From positions 1-53,252 of the forward strand of contig JAFYGI010000043.1 in the NCBI GenBank assembly GCA_017543265.1: 53,252 nucleotides of DNA, read 5' to 3'. A model generated the notes under the pieces. The model had not been told where the DNA came from. It made no database searches and saw nothing but the letters and a program-made list of their open reading frames with translations. Position 1 is the stretch's first letter. Each line of letters begins with the position of its first letter. Origin of the DNA: Bacillota bacterium (GTDB taxonomy: Bacteria; Bacillota; Clostridia; Lachnospirales; CAG-274). The position numbers and the translations under genes were made by a program. Shown here one piece after another: positions 15,793-24,815 of the stretch.

Positions 15793-15821
15793 TTGAATAA
15801 AAGCATACTGTAATGTATAAT
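15793..15821 (+). promoter_or_regulatory. Sigma-A promoter of yefM-yoeB
   Basis: TTGAAT (15793-15798), 17 bp, TATAAT (15816-15821). It is followed by the direct repeats at 15831-15853. Confidence 0.7.
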
Positions 15822-15830
15822 ATAAGTACC

Positions 15831-15853
15831 GGATAAAGTATTGGATAAGGTAT
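15831..15853. promoter_or_regulatory. Direct repeats, candidate YefM operator
   Basis: GGATAAAGTAT (15831-15841) and GGATAAGGTAT (15843-15853) are spaced by one base just downstream of the promoter, where autoregulation by the YefM-YoeB complex would be expected. Confidence 0.45.
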
Positions 15854-15884
15854 CAAATCAATGCCGTAAAGTGAGGTGTATATT

Positions 15885-16148
15885 ATGATAACAGCAACAG
15901 TTGCCACGGATCTAAAGGAAAACCTGAAATATTATATTGACAAGGCAGTTTCGGGGGACAGCATTATAATTACCCGCCCCAGAAAGCTGAATGCAGTGTT
16001 GATAGGCGAAGAAGAATATAATGAATTATTGCGTATAAAACATAATATGGAATATGAGCAAAAACTTCTTAACTCTGTCAAACAGGGAAAAGAGGGGCAA
16101 GTTATCCAAAAATCCATAGAGGAATTGGAGGCTATGGCCGATGAGTAA
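15885..16148 (+). CDS. yefM: YefM-type antitoxin (Phd/YefM family)
   Basis: An 87-residue antitoxin. N-terminus ITATVATDLKENLKYYIDKA, then IIITRPRKLNAVLIGEEEYN, is the Phd/YefM DNA-binding and dimer domain; the C-terminal helix is acidic and would wrap YoeB. The ATG at 15885 follows GAGGTG; a GTG three codons earlier is possible. It overlaps yoeB by 8 bp, the classical antitoxin-first arrangement. Confidence 0.93.
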   Translation: MITATVATDLKENLKYYIDKAVSGDSIIITRPRKLNAVLIGEEEYNELLRIKHNMEYEQKLLNSVKQGKEGQVIQKSIEELEAMADE

Positions 16149-16413
16149 GCCCCAATTTACCGAAACTGCGTGGGAAGAATATCTGTATTGGCTGACACAG
16201 GACAAACGCACAACAAGGAAAATAAACGAGCTAATAAAGGATATAATGCGAAACGGTGCCTTGGACGGCGTTGGAAAGCCCGAGCCGTTAAAGGGAAATA
16301 TGCAGGGATATTTTTCAAGAAAAATAGACGAAAAAAACAGACTTGTATACACCATACTTGAAAACGATATAATAGAAATTTACTCCTGCAAAGGACATTA
16401 CAAGGATAAATAG
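16141..16413 (+). CDS. yoeB: YoeB-type ribosome-dependent mRNA endonuclease toxin
   Basis: A 90-residue Txe/YoeB toxin with FTETAWEEYLYWL, the central PEPLKGNMQGYFSRKID segment carrying the catalytic Glu and Arg, and IIEIYSCKGHY with the C-terminal His. The length and motifs are complete, so the pair is probably functional, unlike the adjacent zeta-type locus. It cleaves A-site mRNA in the translating ribosome when YefM is degraded. Confidence 0.93.
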   Translation: MSKPQFTETAWEEYLYWLTQDKRTTRKINELIKDIMRNGALDGVGKPEPLKGNMQGYFSRKIDEKNRLVYTILENDIIEIYSCKGHYKDK

Positions 16414-16422
16414 GAGCGCAAT

Positions 16423-18246
16423 ATGCTTGACGAAATTTTACTGCGTGTGGAAAAACCCGCGCGATACATTGGCAACGAGATAAATATGGTAAAAAAGGGT
16501 GAATGTGAGATAAACTTTGCCTTTTGCTTTCCCGATGTTTACGAGGTGGGTATGAGTCATTTGGGTATGCAGATACTCTACTACTTTTTAAACCGCCGCG
16601 AGGACACCTACTGTCAGCGTGTTTTTGCGCCCTGGGTGGATATGGAGGATATGATGCGGGCGCACGGTATCCCGCTTTATGCGCTGGAAACGGGCGCACC
16701 CATAAAGGATTTTGATTTTGTGGGCTTTACCCTCCAGTACGAAATGAGCTACACCAATATTTTAAATATGCTTGATCTGGCGGGGATACCCGTATATGCC
16801 CGCGACAGGGGCGAGGGCGACCCCATTGTCATAGGCGGCGGCCCCTGTGCCTACAATCCCGAGCCTTTGGCCGACTTTTTCGATATTTTCTATATCGGCG
16901 AGGGCGAGGTATACTATGACGAAATATTGGATATGTACAAGGAACACAAGCGAAACGGCGGCACGCGGGCGGAATTTTTGGAAAAGGCGCTGTCCGTGCC
17001 CTGTCTGTACATACCCAAATTTTACGATGTTTCTTATAACGAGGACGGCACGCTGAAAAGCTTTGAGCCCAATCATCCAAACGCGCCAAGGACAATAAAA
17101 AAGGCCATCGTCAAGGATCTTGACAAGGTGTTTTATCCCGAAAAGCAGATAGTGCCGCTTATCGAGGTAGTTCACGACCGCGTAACGCTTGAAGTTTTCC
17201 GCGGCTGTATACGCGGCTGCCGTTTCTGTCAGGCGGGCTACATTTACCGCCCCGTGCGCGAGAAAAACGCCGACACGCTGATAGAATGCTCAAAATCCCT
17301 TGTGGCCAATTCGGGACACGAGGAAATAAGCCTTACAAGCCTTTCGACCAGCGATTATACGCAGTTTCAGCCCCTTGCAACGGGACTTTTGGATCTTTAC
17401 ACAAAGGATAAAATAAATATCGCCCTGCCCTCCCTGCGCATAGATGCTTTTTCGCTTGACCTTATGGAGCGTGTGCAGGAGGTCAGAAAATCAAGCCTTA
17501 CCTTTGCGCCCGAGGCTGGCACACAGCGACTTAGAAACGTAATAAACAAGGGTCTGACCGAGGAGGATATTTTAAACGGTGCGGCGCTGGCCTTTTCGGG
17601 CGGCTGGAACAGGGTCAAGCTGTACTTTATGTGCGGTCTGCCCACGGAAACGGACGAGGACCTTTTCGGCGTTATCGACCTTGCAAACAAGATAGTCGAT
17701 AAATACCACGAAATACCCAAGGAGGAACGCCCCCGCCCCGTATCGGTGGTGGCAAGTATGTCCTGCTTTGTACCCAAGCCGTTTACGCCGTTCCAATGGG
17801 CGGCACAGTCCACCGTGCAGGAATTTCTGCGCAAGACAAAGCTGGTAAAGACCAACATGACAAAAAAGCAGGTGCGCTACATCTATCACGAGCCCGAGCT
17901 GTGCAGCATGGAGGCCGTGCTTGCCCGCGGTGACAGGCGGGTCTGCGATGCGGTCTACCGCGCGTGGAAAACAGGGGCAAAGTTTGACGGCTGGTCGGAG
18001 TTTTTCCGCTATGACCTGTGGCTTAAAGCGCTTAAGGATTCGGGGCTTACCCTTGAATTTTATGCCTGCCGCGAGCGTTCCTATGACGAGCTTTTGCCCT
18101 GGGATCATATAAATATCGGCGTAAGCAAAAGCTTTTTTATAAAGGAAATGGAAAGGGCAAAGGCGGGTCAGGTGACCAAAAACTGCCGTGCGGAGTGCGC
18201 AATGTGCGGCGCAAAGGCCTTTGGCACGGGTGTATGCTATGAATAG
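16423..18246 (+). CDS. B12-binding-domain radical SAM protein (TIGR03960-like)
   Basis: A 607-residue protein. The N-terminal half has a cobalamin-binding-like Rossmann fold (FPDVYEVGMSHLGMQILYYF); the radical SAM domain carries the CxxxCxxC iron-sulfur motif CIRGCRFC with Cys at 262, 266 and 269. The family is widespread in Clostridia, always with the DUF2344 partner that follows here (8-bp overlap) and often near rne/rng and rplU. Its reaction is not established. The C-terminus has more Cys (AECAMCGAKAFGTGVC). Confidence 0.92.
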   Translation: MLDEILLRVEKPARYIGNEINMVKKGECEINFAFCFPDVYEVGMSHLGMQILYYFLNRREDTYCQRVFAPWVDMEDMMRAHGIPLYALETGAPIKDFDFVGFTLQYEMSYTNILNMLDLAGIPVYARDRGEGDPIVIGGGPCAYNPEPLADFFDIFYIGEGEVYYDEILDMYKEHKRNGGTRAEFLEKALSVPCLYIPKFYDVSYNEDGTLKSFEPNHPNAPRTIKKAIVKDLDKVFYPEKQIVPLIEVVHDRVTLEVFRGCIRGCRFCQAGYIYRPVREKNADTLIECSKSLVANSGHEEISLTSLSTSDYTQFQPLATGLLDLYTKDKINIALPSLRIDAFSLDLMERVQEVRKSSLTFAPEAGTQRLRNVINKGLTEEDILNGAALAFSGGWNRVKLYFMCGLPTETDEDLFGVIDLANKIVDKYHEIPKEERPRPVSVVASMSCFVPKPFTPFQWAAQSTVQEFLRKTKLVKTNMTKKQVRYIYHEPELCSMEAVLARGDRRVCDAVYRAWKTGAKFDGWSEFFRYDLWLKALKDSGLTLEFYACRERSYDELLPWDHINIGVSKSFFIKEMERAKAGQVTKNCRAECAMCGAKAFGTGVCYE

Positions 18247-18934
18247 GATGACCTACGACTACAGATTACAGTTTACAAAGCGGGATAAAATGCGCTATAT
18301 CGGACATCTTGACCTGCTTAAATACTTTCAGCGTGCAATAAAACGCGCCAATGTCCCCATTGCCTTTTCAATGGGCTTTAACCCGCATCAGCTGGTAAGC
18401 TTTACCATGCCCCTGCCCCTTGGTATGTCGGGTCTTGCGGAATATGTGGATATACGCCTTGAAAGCGAGATGCCCTGTGACGATTTAAAGACCCGCCTTA
18501 ACGCACAGATGAGCGACGGCATGGAGATAACGGCCGTGCGCCGCCTGCGCGAGGACGAGGACACGGGTGCGGCGCTGGTGGCGGCGGCGGATTATACGGC
18601 GGTGCTGGATATTTGCGACCCCGATTTTGCCGACAAGCTTGCATCGCTTAAAGCCGTGCCCGTATGGGAGATAGAAAAGCTTGGCAAAAAGAAAAAGCTT
18701 AAAACCGTGGATATACGCCCGCTGATATATGCCCTTGACTGCGAAACGGCCGAAAACACCGTTATACACGCACGTCTTGCCACGGGCAGCAACAGCAATT
18801 TAAAGCCCGAGCTTATGCTCAGATACATATACGAAAAGCTCGGCCTTGATTTTGACTATATCCGCATAAAAATAGCCCGTACCGAAATGTACAGGCGGGA
18901 CGAAAGCGGCAATTTTACAGGACTTATGGAATAA
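18239..18934 (+). CDS. TIGR03936/DUF2344 radical-SAM-associated protein
   Basis: A 231-residue protein with the family opening (YDYRLQFTKRDKMRYIGHLD) and GFNPHQLVSFTMPLPLGMSG. It is encoded with, or fused to, the TIGR03960 radical SAM protein in most genomes, so it is probably a partner in the same unknown modification. I chose ATG 18239, which overlaps the upstream stop; ATG 18248 is possible. The partner gene rng, which usually follows, is about 16 kb away here. Confidence 0.9.
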   Translation: MNRMTYDYRLQFTKRDKMRYIGHLDLLKYFQRAIKRANVPIAFSMGFNPHQLVSFTMPLPLGMSGLAEYVDIRLESEMPCDDLKTRLNAQMSDGMEITAVRRLREDEDTGAALVAAADYTAVLDICDPDFADKLASLKAVPVWEIEKLGKKKKLKTVDIRPLIYALDCETAENTVIHARLATGSNSNLKPELMLRYIYEKLGLDFDYIRIKIARTEMYRRDESGNFTGLME

Positions 18935-18945
18935 GGGGGATAATC

Positions 18946-19857
18946 ATGAAACGTATTTTTGCATTTATTACGGCAGCCTGCCTGCTTATGACCACGGCGT
19001 GCAGCAGTACGCCCGAGCCGTCGGCCGAGCAGACAACGGCGGCCGAGACACAGACGGAGACCACCACGGAGACGGCGGTCGGCGGCGTGCAGACACTCGA
19101 CCAAGCCGTTACCGTATTTGACGGCAGCGAATACTCGCTTAAAATAACCGCCTGCGACACCTCAAAAATAACCGAGCCCACGCTCATCACGCACGCGGAG
19201 AACAAAAGCAGCAAAAAGACGTATGTATTTTACGCCGAAACATCGTACATAGACAGCATAGATGCGCCTACCCTGTGGATGCAGGAAACGGAGCCGAACA
19301 AAAGCGAGGACGGCTCTATCGGCTTTTATATGGACGAGCTTGAAAAGCTGGGCGTGACCAAAATAACGGACATAGAGCTTACCGTGGGCGTGTACGAGGA
19401 CAGCATCGACAACGAGCCGCTGGAGAAGACGACCGTACACGTTTATCCCGAGGGCGAGGAAAACGCCGCACCCTTTGTGCATACCCCCGCCGACGGTGAA
19501 AAGGTGCTTGTGGATATGCCCGAGGCAAAGGCAACGGTCATAGACTGCGGCATGGACGACATCGGCGAATACAGCGTATGGCTCTACCTTGAAAACAGGA
19601 CGGAGCATGAGGTAATGTTCACATCCGAGGACGAGTACCTTAACGGCAGGAAGGCCGCCGACCCCTCGTTTTCGTGGGCTGTTGCGCCGAAGCGCTCGTC
19701 GTATACGCGCATAACCTGGTATGAGGACGAACTGAAAAACGCCAATATCGAGGATGTCAACGAAATAAGCCTGGTATTGCGGGTCTACGATAACGAGGAC
19801 CTCGATAAGCCCGATTATGTAAAAAGCGAGGTAACTATAATACCCCAAAACAGTTAA
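18946..19857 (+). CDS. Lipoprotein, unknown function
   Basis: A 303-residue lipoprotein: signal FAFITAACLLMTTACSS with the lipid-accepting Cys at about residue 19, a Thr/Glu-rich linker (residues 22-45), then two similar beta-rich halves (each with a Y..D..E..EVS-like pattern and a VTIIP or TVHVYP end), suggesting an internal duplication. It begins 11 bp after the DUF2344 gene and ends at the shared terminator with glmU. No family is recognised. Confidence 0.75.
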   Translation: MKRIFAFITAACLLMTTACSSTPEPSAEQTTAAETQTETTTETAVGGVQTLDQAVTVFDGSEYSLKITACDTSKITEPTLITHAENKSSKKTYVFYAETSYIDSIDAPTLWMQETEPNKSEDGSIGFYMDELEKLGVTKITDIELTVGVYEDSIDNEPLEKTTVHVYPEGEENAAPFVHTPADGEKVLVDMPEAKATVIDCGMDDIGEYSVWLYLENRTEHEVMFTSEDEYLNGRKAADPSFSWAVAPKRSSYTRITWYEDELKNANIEDVNEISLVLRVYDNEDLDKPDYVKSEVTIIPQNS

Positions 19858-19871
19858 AGCCAAACAAATTT

Positions 19872-19910
19872 AAAAAGGGACAGGCGTTTGCACCTGTCCC
19901 TTATGCTTTT
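19872..19910. terminator. Bidirectional terminator between convergent genes
   Basis: AAGGGACAGG (19875-19884) pairs with CCTGTCCCTT (19893-19902). A T-rich run follows on both strands, better on the reverse strand (glmU side). Confidence 0.85.
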
Positions 19911-19917
19911 TATATAC

Positions 19918-21282
19918 TTATTTGTTTCTGCGGACTCTCCAGCCCTCTTTGTTTTCCTGCCTTGAACGTGCGATAGCAAGGCTGTCGCCGGGTACATCGT
20001 TGGTGATGGTGGAGCCTGCGGCGGTATAGGCATGGTCGCCTACCTCAACGGGTGCAACAAGGTTTGTATTGCAGCCGATGAATACATTGTCGCCTATCTT
20101 GCAGCGGAACTTATTTTTGCCGTCATAGTTTACGGTAACGGTGCCGCAGCCGAAGTTTACGCACTTTCCGACATCGCTGTCACCCACATAGGTAAGATGG
20201 CTTACCTTGGTGCCGTCGTCGATGGAGGAATTCTTTATCTCCACAAAGTCGCCTATGCGGACGTGCTCGCCTATCTTGCTGTTGGGGCGCAGATATGCGT
20301 AGGGGCCTACCGTGGTGTAATTATCCACAAATGCGTCTATCATTGTGGAATTCTGCACGGTAACGCAGTTGTTTATTTTGGATGAGGTTATGCGCGAGTT
20401 GGGGCCGATAATGCAGTCCTCGCCTATCTCCGTATTGCCCTCGATATAGCAGCCCGGGAGGATAAGCGTATCCGCGCCTATTTTTACATCCTTGCCGATA
20501 TAGGTGTTTTCGGGATCCTGTAAGGTAACGCCGTTAAGCATATGATATGCGTTGATGCGGCGCTTCATTATCTGCGCAGCCTCGCCAAGCTGAAGCTTGC
20601 TGTTTACGCCGAGGAACTCGTCGGCATCCTCCGCAACCATAATACCCACCTTGCCGCCGTTGTTTTTGATTATTTCAAGCGTGTCGGTAAGGTAATACTC
20701 GCCCTGTGAGTTGTTGTTTGTCAGCTTGTCAAACGCATCCAGCAGCTTGTCGCCGTCAAATATGTAAACGCCCGTGTTTACCTCCTTGCAGGCCTTTTCC
20801 TCGTCGTTTGCATCCTTTTGCTCAACAATTTTGTCAAAGCTTTCGCCGCTTCTGATGACCCTGCCGTAGCCGAAGGGCTCGTCAAGTATCATGGAAACAA
20901 CGGTAACGTCATTACCCTCGCTGTTGTGCTTTTGCGCCAGCTTTTGCAGGGTCTCCGCCCTGATGAGCGGTGTATCGCCGCAAAGCACCGCAACAGCCTT
21001 GCCGCCCTTTAAAAAGTCGCCCGCCTGCATAACCGCATGACCCGTGCCGAGCTGCTCCGTTTGCAGACCAAACTTTACGCGGTCGCCTATCATGGCCTTT
21101 ACCATTGCCGACTGATGGCCGACAATAACGCATATATCGCTTGCGCCCGCCTTAATGCTTTCATCTATAACATAATCCACCATGGGCTTGTCTATTATCT
21201 TGTGCAGGACCTTGGGTACCTTTGACTTCATCCTTGTACCCTGACCCGCCGCCAGAATAACAGCCTTAAAATCGTTGCTCAT
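19918..21282 (-). CDS. glmU: GlmU, bifunctional UDP-GlcNAc synthesis enzyme
   Basis: A 454-residue enzyme with N-terminal uridylyltransferase (LAAGQGTRMKSKVPK near 10-24; CGDTPLI) and a C-terminal left-handed beta-helix acetyltransferase, with the hexapeptide repeats (PNSRITSSKI, RPNSKIGEHVRIGDFVEIKN) and Ser/Lys-rich tail. It makes UDP-GlcNAc from GlcN-1-P, feeding MurB's pathway at 3600. It is monocistronic, with a strong promoter (21318-21346) and its own terminator. Confidence 0.98.
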   Translation of the reverse strand: MSNDFKAVILAAGQGTRMKSKVPKVLHKIIDKPMVDYVIDESIKAGASDICVIVGHQSAMVKAMIGDRVKFGLQTEQLGTGHAVMQAGDFLKGGKAVAVLCGDTPLIRAETLQKLAQKHNSEGNDVTVVSMILDEPFGYGRVIRSGESFDKIVEQKDANDEEKACKEVNTGVYIFDGDKLLDAFDKLTNNNSQGEYYLTDTLEIIKNNGGKVGIMVAEDADEFLGVNSKLQLGEAAQIMKRRINAYHMLNGVTLQDPENTYIGKDVKIGADTLILPGCYIEGNTEIGEDCIIGPNSRITSSKINNCVTVQNSTMIDAFVDNYTTVGPYAYLRPNSKIGEHVRIGDFVEIKNSSIDDGTKVSHLTYVGDSDVGKCVNFGCGTVTVNYDGKNKFRCKIGDNVFIGCNTNLVAPVEVGDHAYTAAGSTITNDVPGDSLAIARSRQENKEGWRVRRNK

Positions 21283-21317
21283 TAAAACACCTCAGTTCAA
21301 AATATTTTATATAACTT

Positions 21318-21346
21318 ATTGTATAACATTGCGGATGTTTTTTCAA
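21318..21346 (-). promoter_or_regulatory. Sigma-A promoter of glmU
   Basis: Reverse strand TTGAAA (21341-21346), 17 bp, TACAAT (21318-21323), 36 bp before the ATG. Confidence 0.75.
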
Positions 21347-21362
21347 GTGTTTTTTTAGGTGA

Positions 21363-21394
21363 CAAAAAACGGAGAGCCAAAGACTCTCCGTTTT
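21363..21394 (-). terminator. Terminator of the pilT-pectate lyase unit
   Basis: The reverse strand has AAAACGGAGAG / CTCTCCGTTTT arms (21366-21376 and 21384-21394) followed by a T run. Confidence 0.8.
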
Positions 21395-21398
21395 GTTT

Positions 21399-24300
21399 TT
21401 ATTCCGCACTGTTTACTATAGAAATATCCGTAAACAATGACTTATTATATGTCACTATATCCTCGTTTTCCTGTGCGGAGCTTGTTGCAAAGCCCACATA
21501 GAAGGTATCGGGAAGCGTGGATTCATAGCTTGCAAGCTCGTACCAGTCCTTACCGTCCTCGGAAGCGTACATGGTGACTGTTTTGCCCTTCTTGACAAGT
21601 CTTGCCCAGCCGCCGTCGCTGCCGCCTATAGCGGTCGTGCTGTTTGCGCGTGCCTGCGGTACGCCAAGGTATCTTGCAAGTATGGTCGGGTGTGCCGCAC
21701 CTGCCGCCCTGACTGCGGGAACGATGTTTCTGCCCTCAAAGCGCTTGCCGTTTACGCCCGCCCTGGAGCTGTAGTCCTCGTCCTTAAGGTAGGTGATGCC
21801 CGCCGCATACATTTCGCCGTCTATTTCGGGCTTGGATGCTATCATCAGACCCGAATACTGGAAGTAGCGTATCTTTGCAAGGTTGTACACCTTTGCGGTA
21901 ACGGTGACATCACCCGTCATAGGCTTGTAATAGAAATGCGTGCCGTCGTCGCCCGTGCTTGTGTGTCCCGTCTTGCCGAAGAAGCCGTTGCCCTCGGTTA
22001 TAAGGGTGTTGGACGATCTGTCGTAGAAATCCTTGCCCGACGCGCGTGTAACGCCCATATCAACAGCGGTAAAGCCGTCCATAGTGTCATTTGCGGTATA
22101 TACCGTGGTGCATATCCTGTCGGAGAAGATCTCGACATCCTGATGTCCGTCGTCGCCGTTGGCATCGCTCGCCTTTATCATAAGGCTGTAGTTTCCTATC
22201 TTGTCGGGTGCCTTAAAGGTGCCGCTCTTGGTGCCTGCGTCGATATGTCCCACTACCTTGTCGTTTAAGTATATGTCGCAGACATATGCCGTATCGGTAT
22301 AAACGGTGTAGGTCTCGCCTGCCTTGATATCCGCATTTACGCTTATGTCGATATCATTGCCCTTGCTGTCGGCAAGCTTGGTTATCGCGGCGTTGCTTGT
22401 TGCGATCAAGAATTTATTCTCGCCGTCCCAGTCGCCCACAAGGTCGTTTATATAGACCTCAAGGTTTGTATAGCCGTTGTAGGGGCTTGCCTCGTCGGTG
22501 ATGATAAGCGTTGAGTCGCCTGCATCGTTCTTGTTAAGGCCGTGCTCCTCCTCCCAGTAGTCGGGAAGACCGTCCTTGTCGGTATCGGTAATGTACGAGG
22601 TATATGTTCTCTCGTCAAAGCCGCCCGACTCCGTTTCGTCGTTTACAAAGCTGCCCGTGCCATTTGCTATCTGCATCATCAGCCTGTTGTCAAGAGCATC
22701 GCGCCACAGGCTCGCACCTGCGGTGCCGAGAACCTTCATTATGGAGCTTTCCGTATTATCTACCCGATACTCGTTGGTCATTTCAAACCTTTTGTCGGAC
22801 TGTGTGTCGGCAAGGCCGATATACTTAAAGCCCAGCGCGTTGTTTGCCGTTACCTCGTCGTTGCCAAAAAGCGCGTTGCCGCCGAGGTAGTATTGGTTCT
22901 TGTATGTGGACGTACCGTCACAGCTGAAGAACTGATCCCTTACCTTTGCAAGGGTATTGGGACCGGGCTTGTAGAAGTTGCCCTCAAAGTTTACCTGTCC
23001 GCTGCCGCGGTCGCCGCCGTAGCCTGCGCCGTGACCCCAGTTGTAAACAATGTTGTTGGAGAAATCAAGCTTGTTGTTGTAGGTAACGCCCTTGTATGTG
23101 AAGCCGCCCTCGAAGCGCGGGTTTCTGGTGCCGTTGTGTGCCCAGATATTATGCGTATAGCTTACGTTATAGCCGTTTAATATGGAGCCCATGCCGTGCT
23201 GTGCGCTGTCTGCGCCAAGCTCGCCGTCGCTGTTCATAACGCCGTCCTTGTCCACCATGGAAAGACCGCTTTCCACAATGTTGTACTGGAAGCTGGAGTT
23301 GATTATCTCCTTTGCGGAGAAGGTCTCGTCAACGCCGTGGCTGAACGAGCAATGGTCGATAACGATATTCTCGCCCGTTGCGTTTGAGCCGTCCAGATCG
23401 TAGCCCGAGCCGAGACGTACATGGATATAACGTGTTATTATGTTTTCGCCGTTAAATTTAACGGTACCGCCCGAAAGCGTGATGCCCCTGCCGGGTGCCG
23501 TCTGGCCCGCAATGGTGGTATTGCTGCCTATATCCCAGTTGCGCTGGCTTTTTTGCACCGTGTCGTCAACATGGATAGTACCGCCTACCGCAAATACGAT
23601 GGTGCGCGGATATGTGGCATTTTTATCCGCACGGTCAAGACGCTTCAGGCCGTAGCGCAGCGAGCCCGGCTGCGGGTTTGAAACGCTGTCGGTAAGGTTG
23701 GTCACGATATAAACATCACCCTGCTGTGTCTGTGTGCCGCGGCCGCCCTGTGCATAGGTACCGCCGCCCTCGACTGTGGGGAACGCCTTTTGGTATACCC
23801 TCTTGGCGGGTGTTTTTATTGTTGTTTTAAACTCCTTGAACGGGTTTTCGCCCTTGGAGTCCTTTGCCGCATCTATGGCAAGCACACGCACCTCGTAAAG
23901 TGTGTCCGCCTCCATCGCGCCTATCATCTGCGTTGTTATCTGGTCGTACAGGAAGAAGGTGTTCTGCTTGTCGTTTGCGGCCGCACTCTTTACATAAAAG
24001 TCCGCGCGGTAGCTCTCCTTAAGAACGTGCTGAAGAATATCCGTTGCAAAGGAGGCATCTATCGTGCCGTCCAGCACCTGCGCATTTATCATGCCCTGTG
24101 CGCTTATCGGCGTGTTTTCCTTTAAAACATACTGCAAAAGCAGCGAGGCATCCGATGCCGTAACAAAGCCGTCGCAGTCCACATCGCCCATAAATTTGCC
24201 GGGACGCGCAAGCTTTTTGCCGTGCTGCATATTTGCAAAGGTCTGGTCGGTCGTCCATTTTTCCTCACCGCTTTTGCGGTACTGCACAAGATAGCCCGTT

Positions 24301-24797
24301 GCAAGGCTGTCTGCGACCACCGTTGTATCGAGGTAGGCGTTTTTGACGAATTCTCCGTTTTTCTGGTCGTTGATAACAAGCGGATAAGCCGTCGGTTTGT
24401 CATCGACAACGCCGCGTATTATCTGCACATCGGTACCCTTATAGCCGTTGTTGGGCTTTACCGTACCGTCGGGCTGCCAGTTGGGAAAAGCGATTATCAT
24501 ACCGCTTGTGGGGAATGTCCAGCCGCGCTTGGGGTTGCCGTTGGACTGCACCTGACCGTCCGCGGTAAGCGGATTGCCGCCCGGCAGGTCGTGTATAACA
24601 TTGCCCTGTGTATCCACGGCAGGCCATGTCAGCACGATGGCATCGTTGTTTGACGTGTCTATGTCGGCCTTAAGGTCGCTTGTCACGCTGAAGACATATG
24701 TACTGCCTTCTATGTCATAGTCCGCATAAACGGGCACAATAAAGGCGGATAAGCCCATTATCGCAGCCAATATGCCCGCTGCTGCACGTTTTTTCAT
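21399..24797 (-). CDS. Large secreted pectate lyase with dockerin-like module
   Basis: A 1132-residue secreted protein: signal peptide to about residue 25; a beta-sandwich/FN3-like region split by a dockerin-like module at 204-262 (first calcium repeat DVDCDGFVTASDASLLLQYV is good, the second degenerate); a PL1-type parallel beta-helix from about 340 to 720 with IVIDHCSFSHGVDETFS, the catalytic-region NIWAHNGTRNPRF and NIVYNWG; a calcium loop DTDKDGLPDYWEEEHG; and a C-terminal beta-sandwich of DUF1349/LamG type. It cleaves polygalacturonate by beta-elimination outside the cell. It is 18 bp downstream of pilT. Confidence 0.88.
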   Translation of the reverse strand: MKKRAAAGILAAIMGLSAFIVPVYADYDIEGSTYVFSVTSDLKADIDTSNNDAIVLTWPAVDTQGNVIHDLPGGNPLTADGQVQSNGNPKRGWTFPTSGMIIAFPNWQPDGTVKPNNGYKGTDVQIIRGVVDDKPTAYPLVINDQKNGEFVKNAYLDTTVVADSLATGYLVQYRKSGEEKWTTDQTFANMQHGKKLARPGKFMGDVDCDGFVTASDASLLLQYVLKENTPISAQGMINAQVLDGTIDASFATDILQHVLKESYRADFYVKSAAANDKQNTFFLYDQITTQMIGAMEADTLYEVRVLAIDAAKDSKGENPFKEFKTTIKTPAKRVYQKAFPTVEGGGTYAQGGRGTQTQQGDVYIVTNLTDSVSNPQPGSLRYGLKRLDRADKNATYPRTIVFAVGGTIHVDDTVQKSQRNWDIGSNTTIAGQTAPGRGITLSGGTVKFNGENIITRYIHVRLGSGYDLDGSNATGENIVIDHCSFSHGVDETFSAKEIINSSFQYNIVESGLSMVDKDGVMNSDGELGADSAQHGMGSILNGYNVSYTHNIWAHNGTRNPRFEGGFTYKGVTYNNKLDFSNNIVYNWGHGAGYGGDRGSGQVNFEGNFYKPGPNTLAKVRDQFFSCDGTSTYKNQYYLGGNALFGNDEVTANNALGFKYIGLADTQSDKRFEMTNEYRVDNTESSIMKVLGTAGASLWRDALDNRLMMQIANGTGSFVNDETESGGFDERTYTSYITDTDKDGLPDYWEEEHGLNKNDAGDSTLIITDEASPYNGYTNLEVYINDLVGDWDGENKFLIATSNAAITKLADSKGNDIDISVNADIKAGETYTVYTDTAYVCDIYLNDKVVGHIDAGTKSGTFKAPDKIGNYSLMIKASDANGDDGHQDVEIFSDRICTTVYTANDTMDGFTAVDMGVTRASGKDFYDRSSNTLITEGNGFFGKTGHTSTGDDGTHFYYKPMTGDVTVTAKVYNLAKIRYFQYSGLMIASKPEIDGEMYAAGITYLKDEDYSSRAGVNGKRFEGRNIVPAVRAAGAAHPTILARYLGVPQARANSTTAIGGSDGGWARLVKKGKTVTMYASEDGKDWYELASYESTLPDTFYVGFATSSAQENEDIVTYNKSLFTDISIVNSAE

Positions 24798-24815
24798 ATA
24801 AATTTTCCTCTCGTG

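Noticed and set aside
15707..15907. 66-codon hydrophobic minus-strand frame
   Set aside because: It lies opposite the yefM promoter in AT-rich spacer; hydrophobicity is expected from the base composition, and it has no ribosome-binding site.
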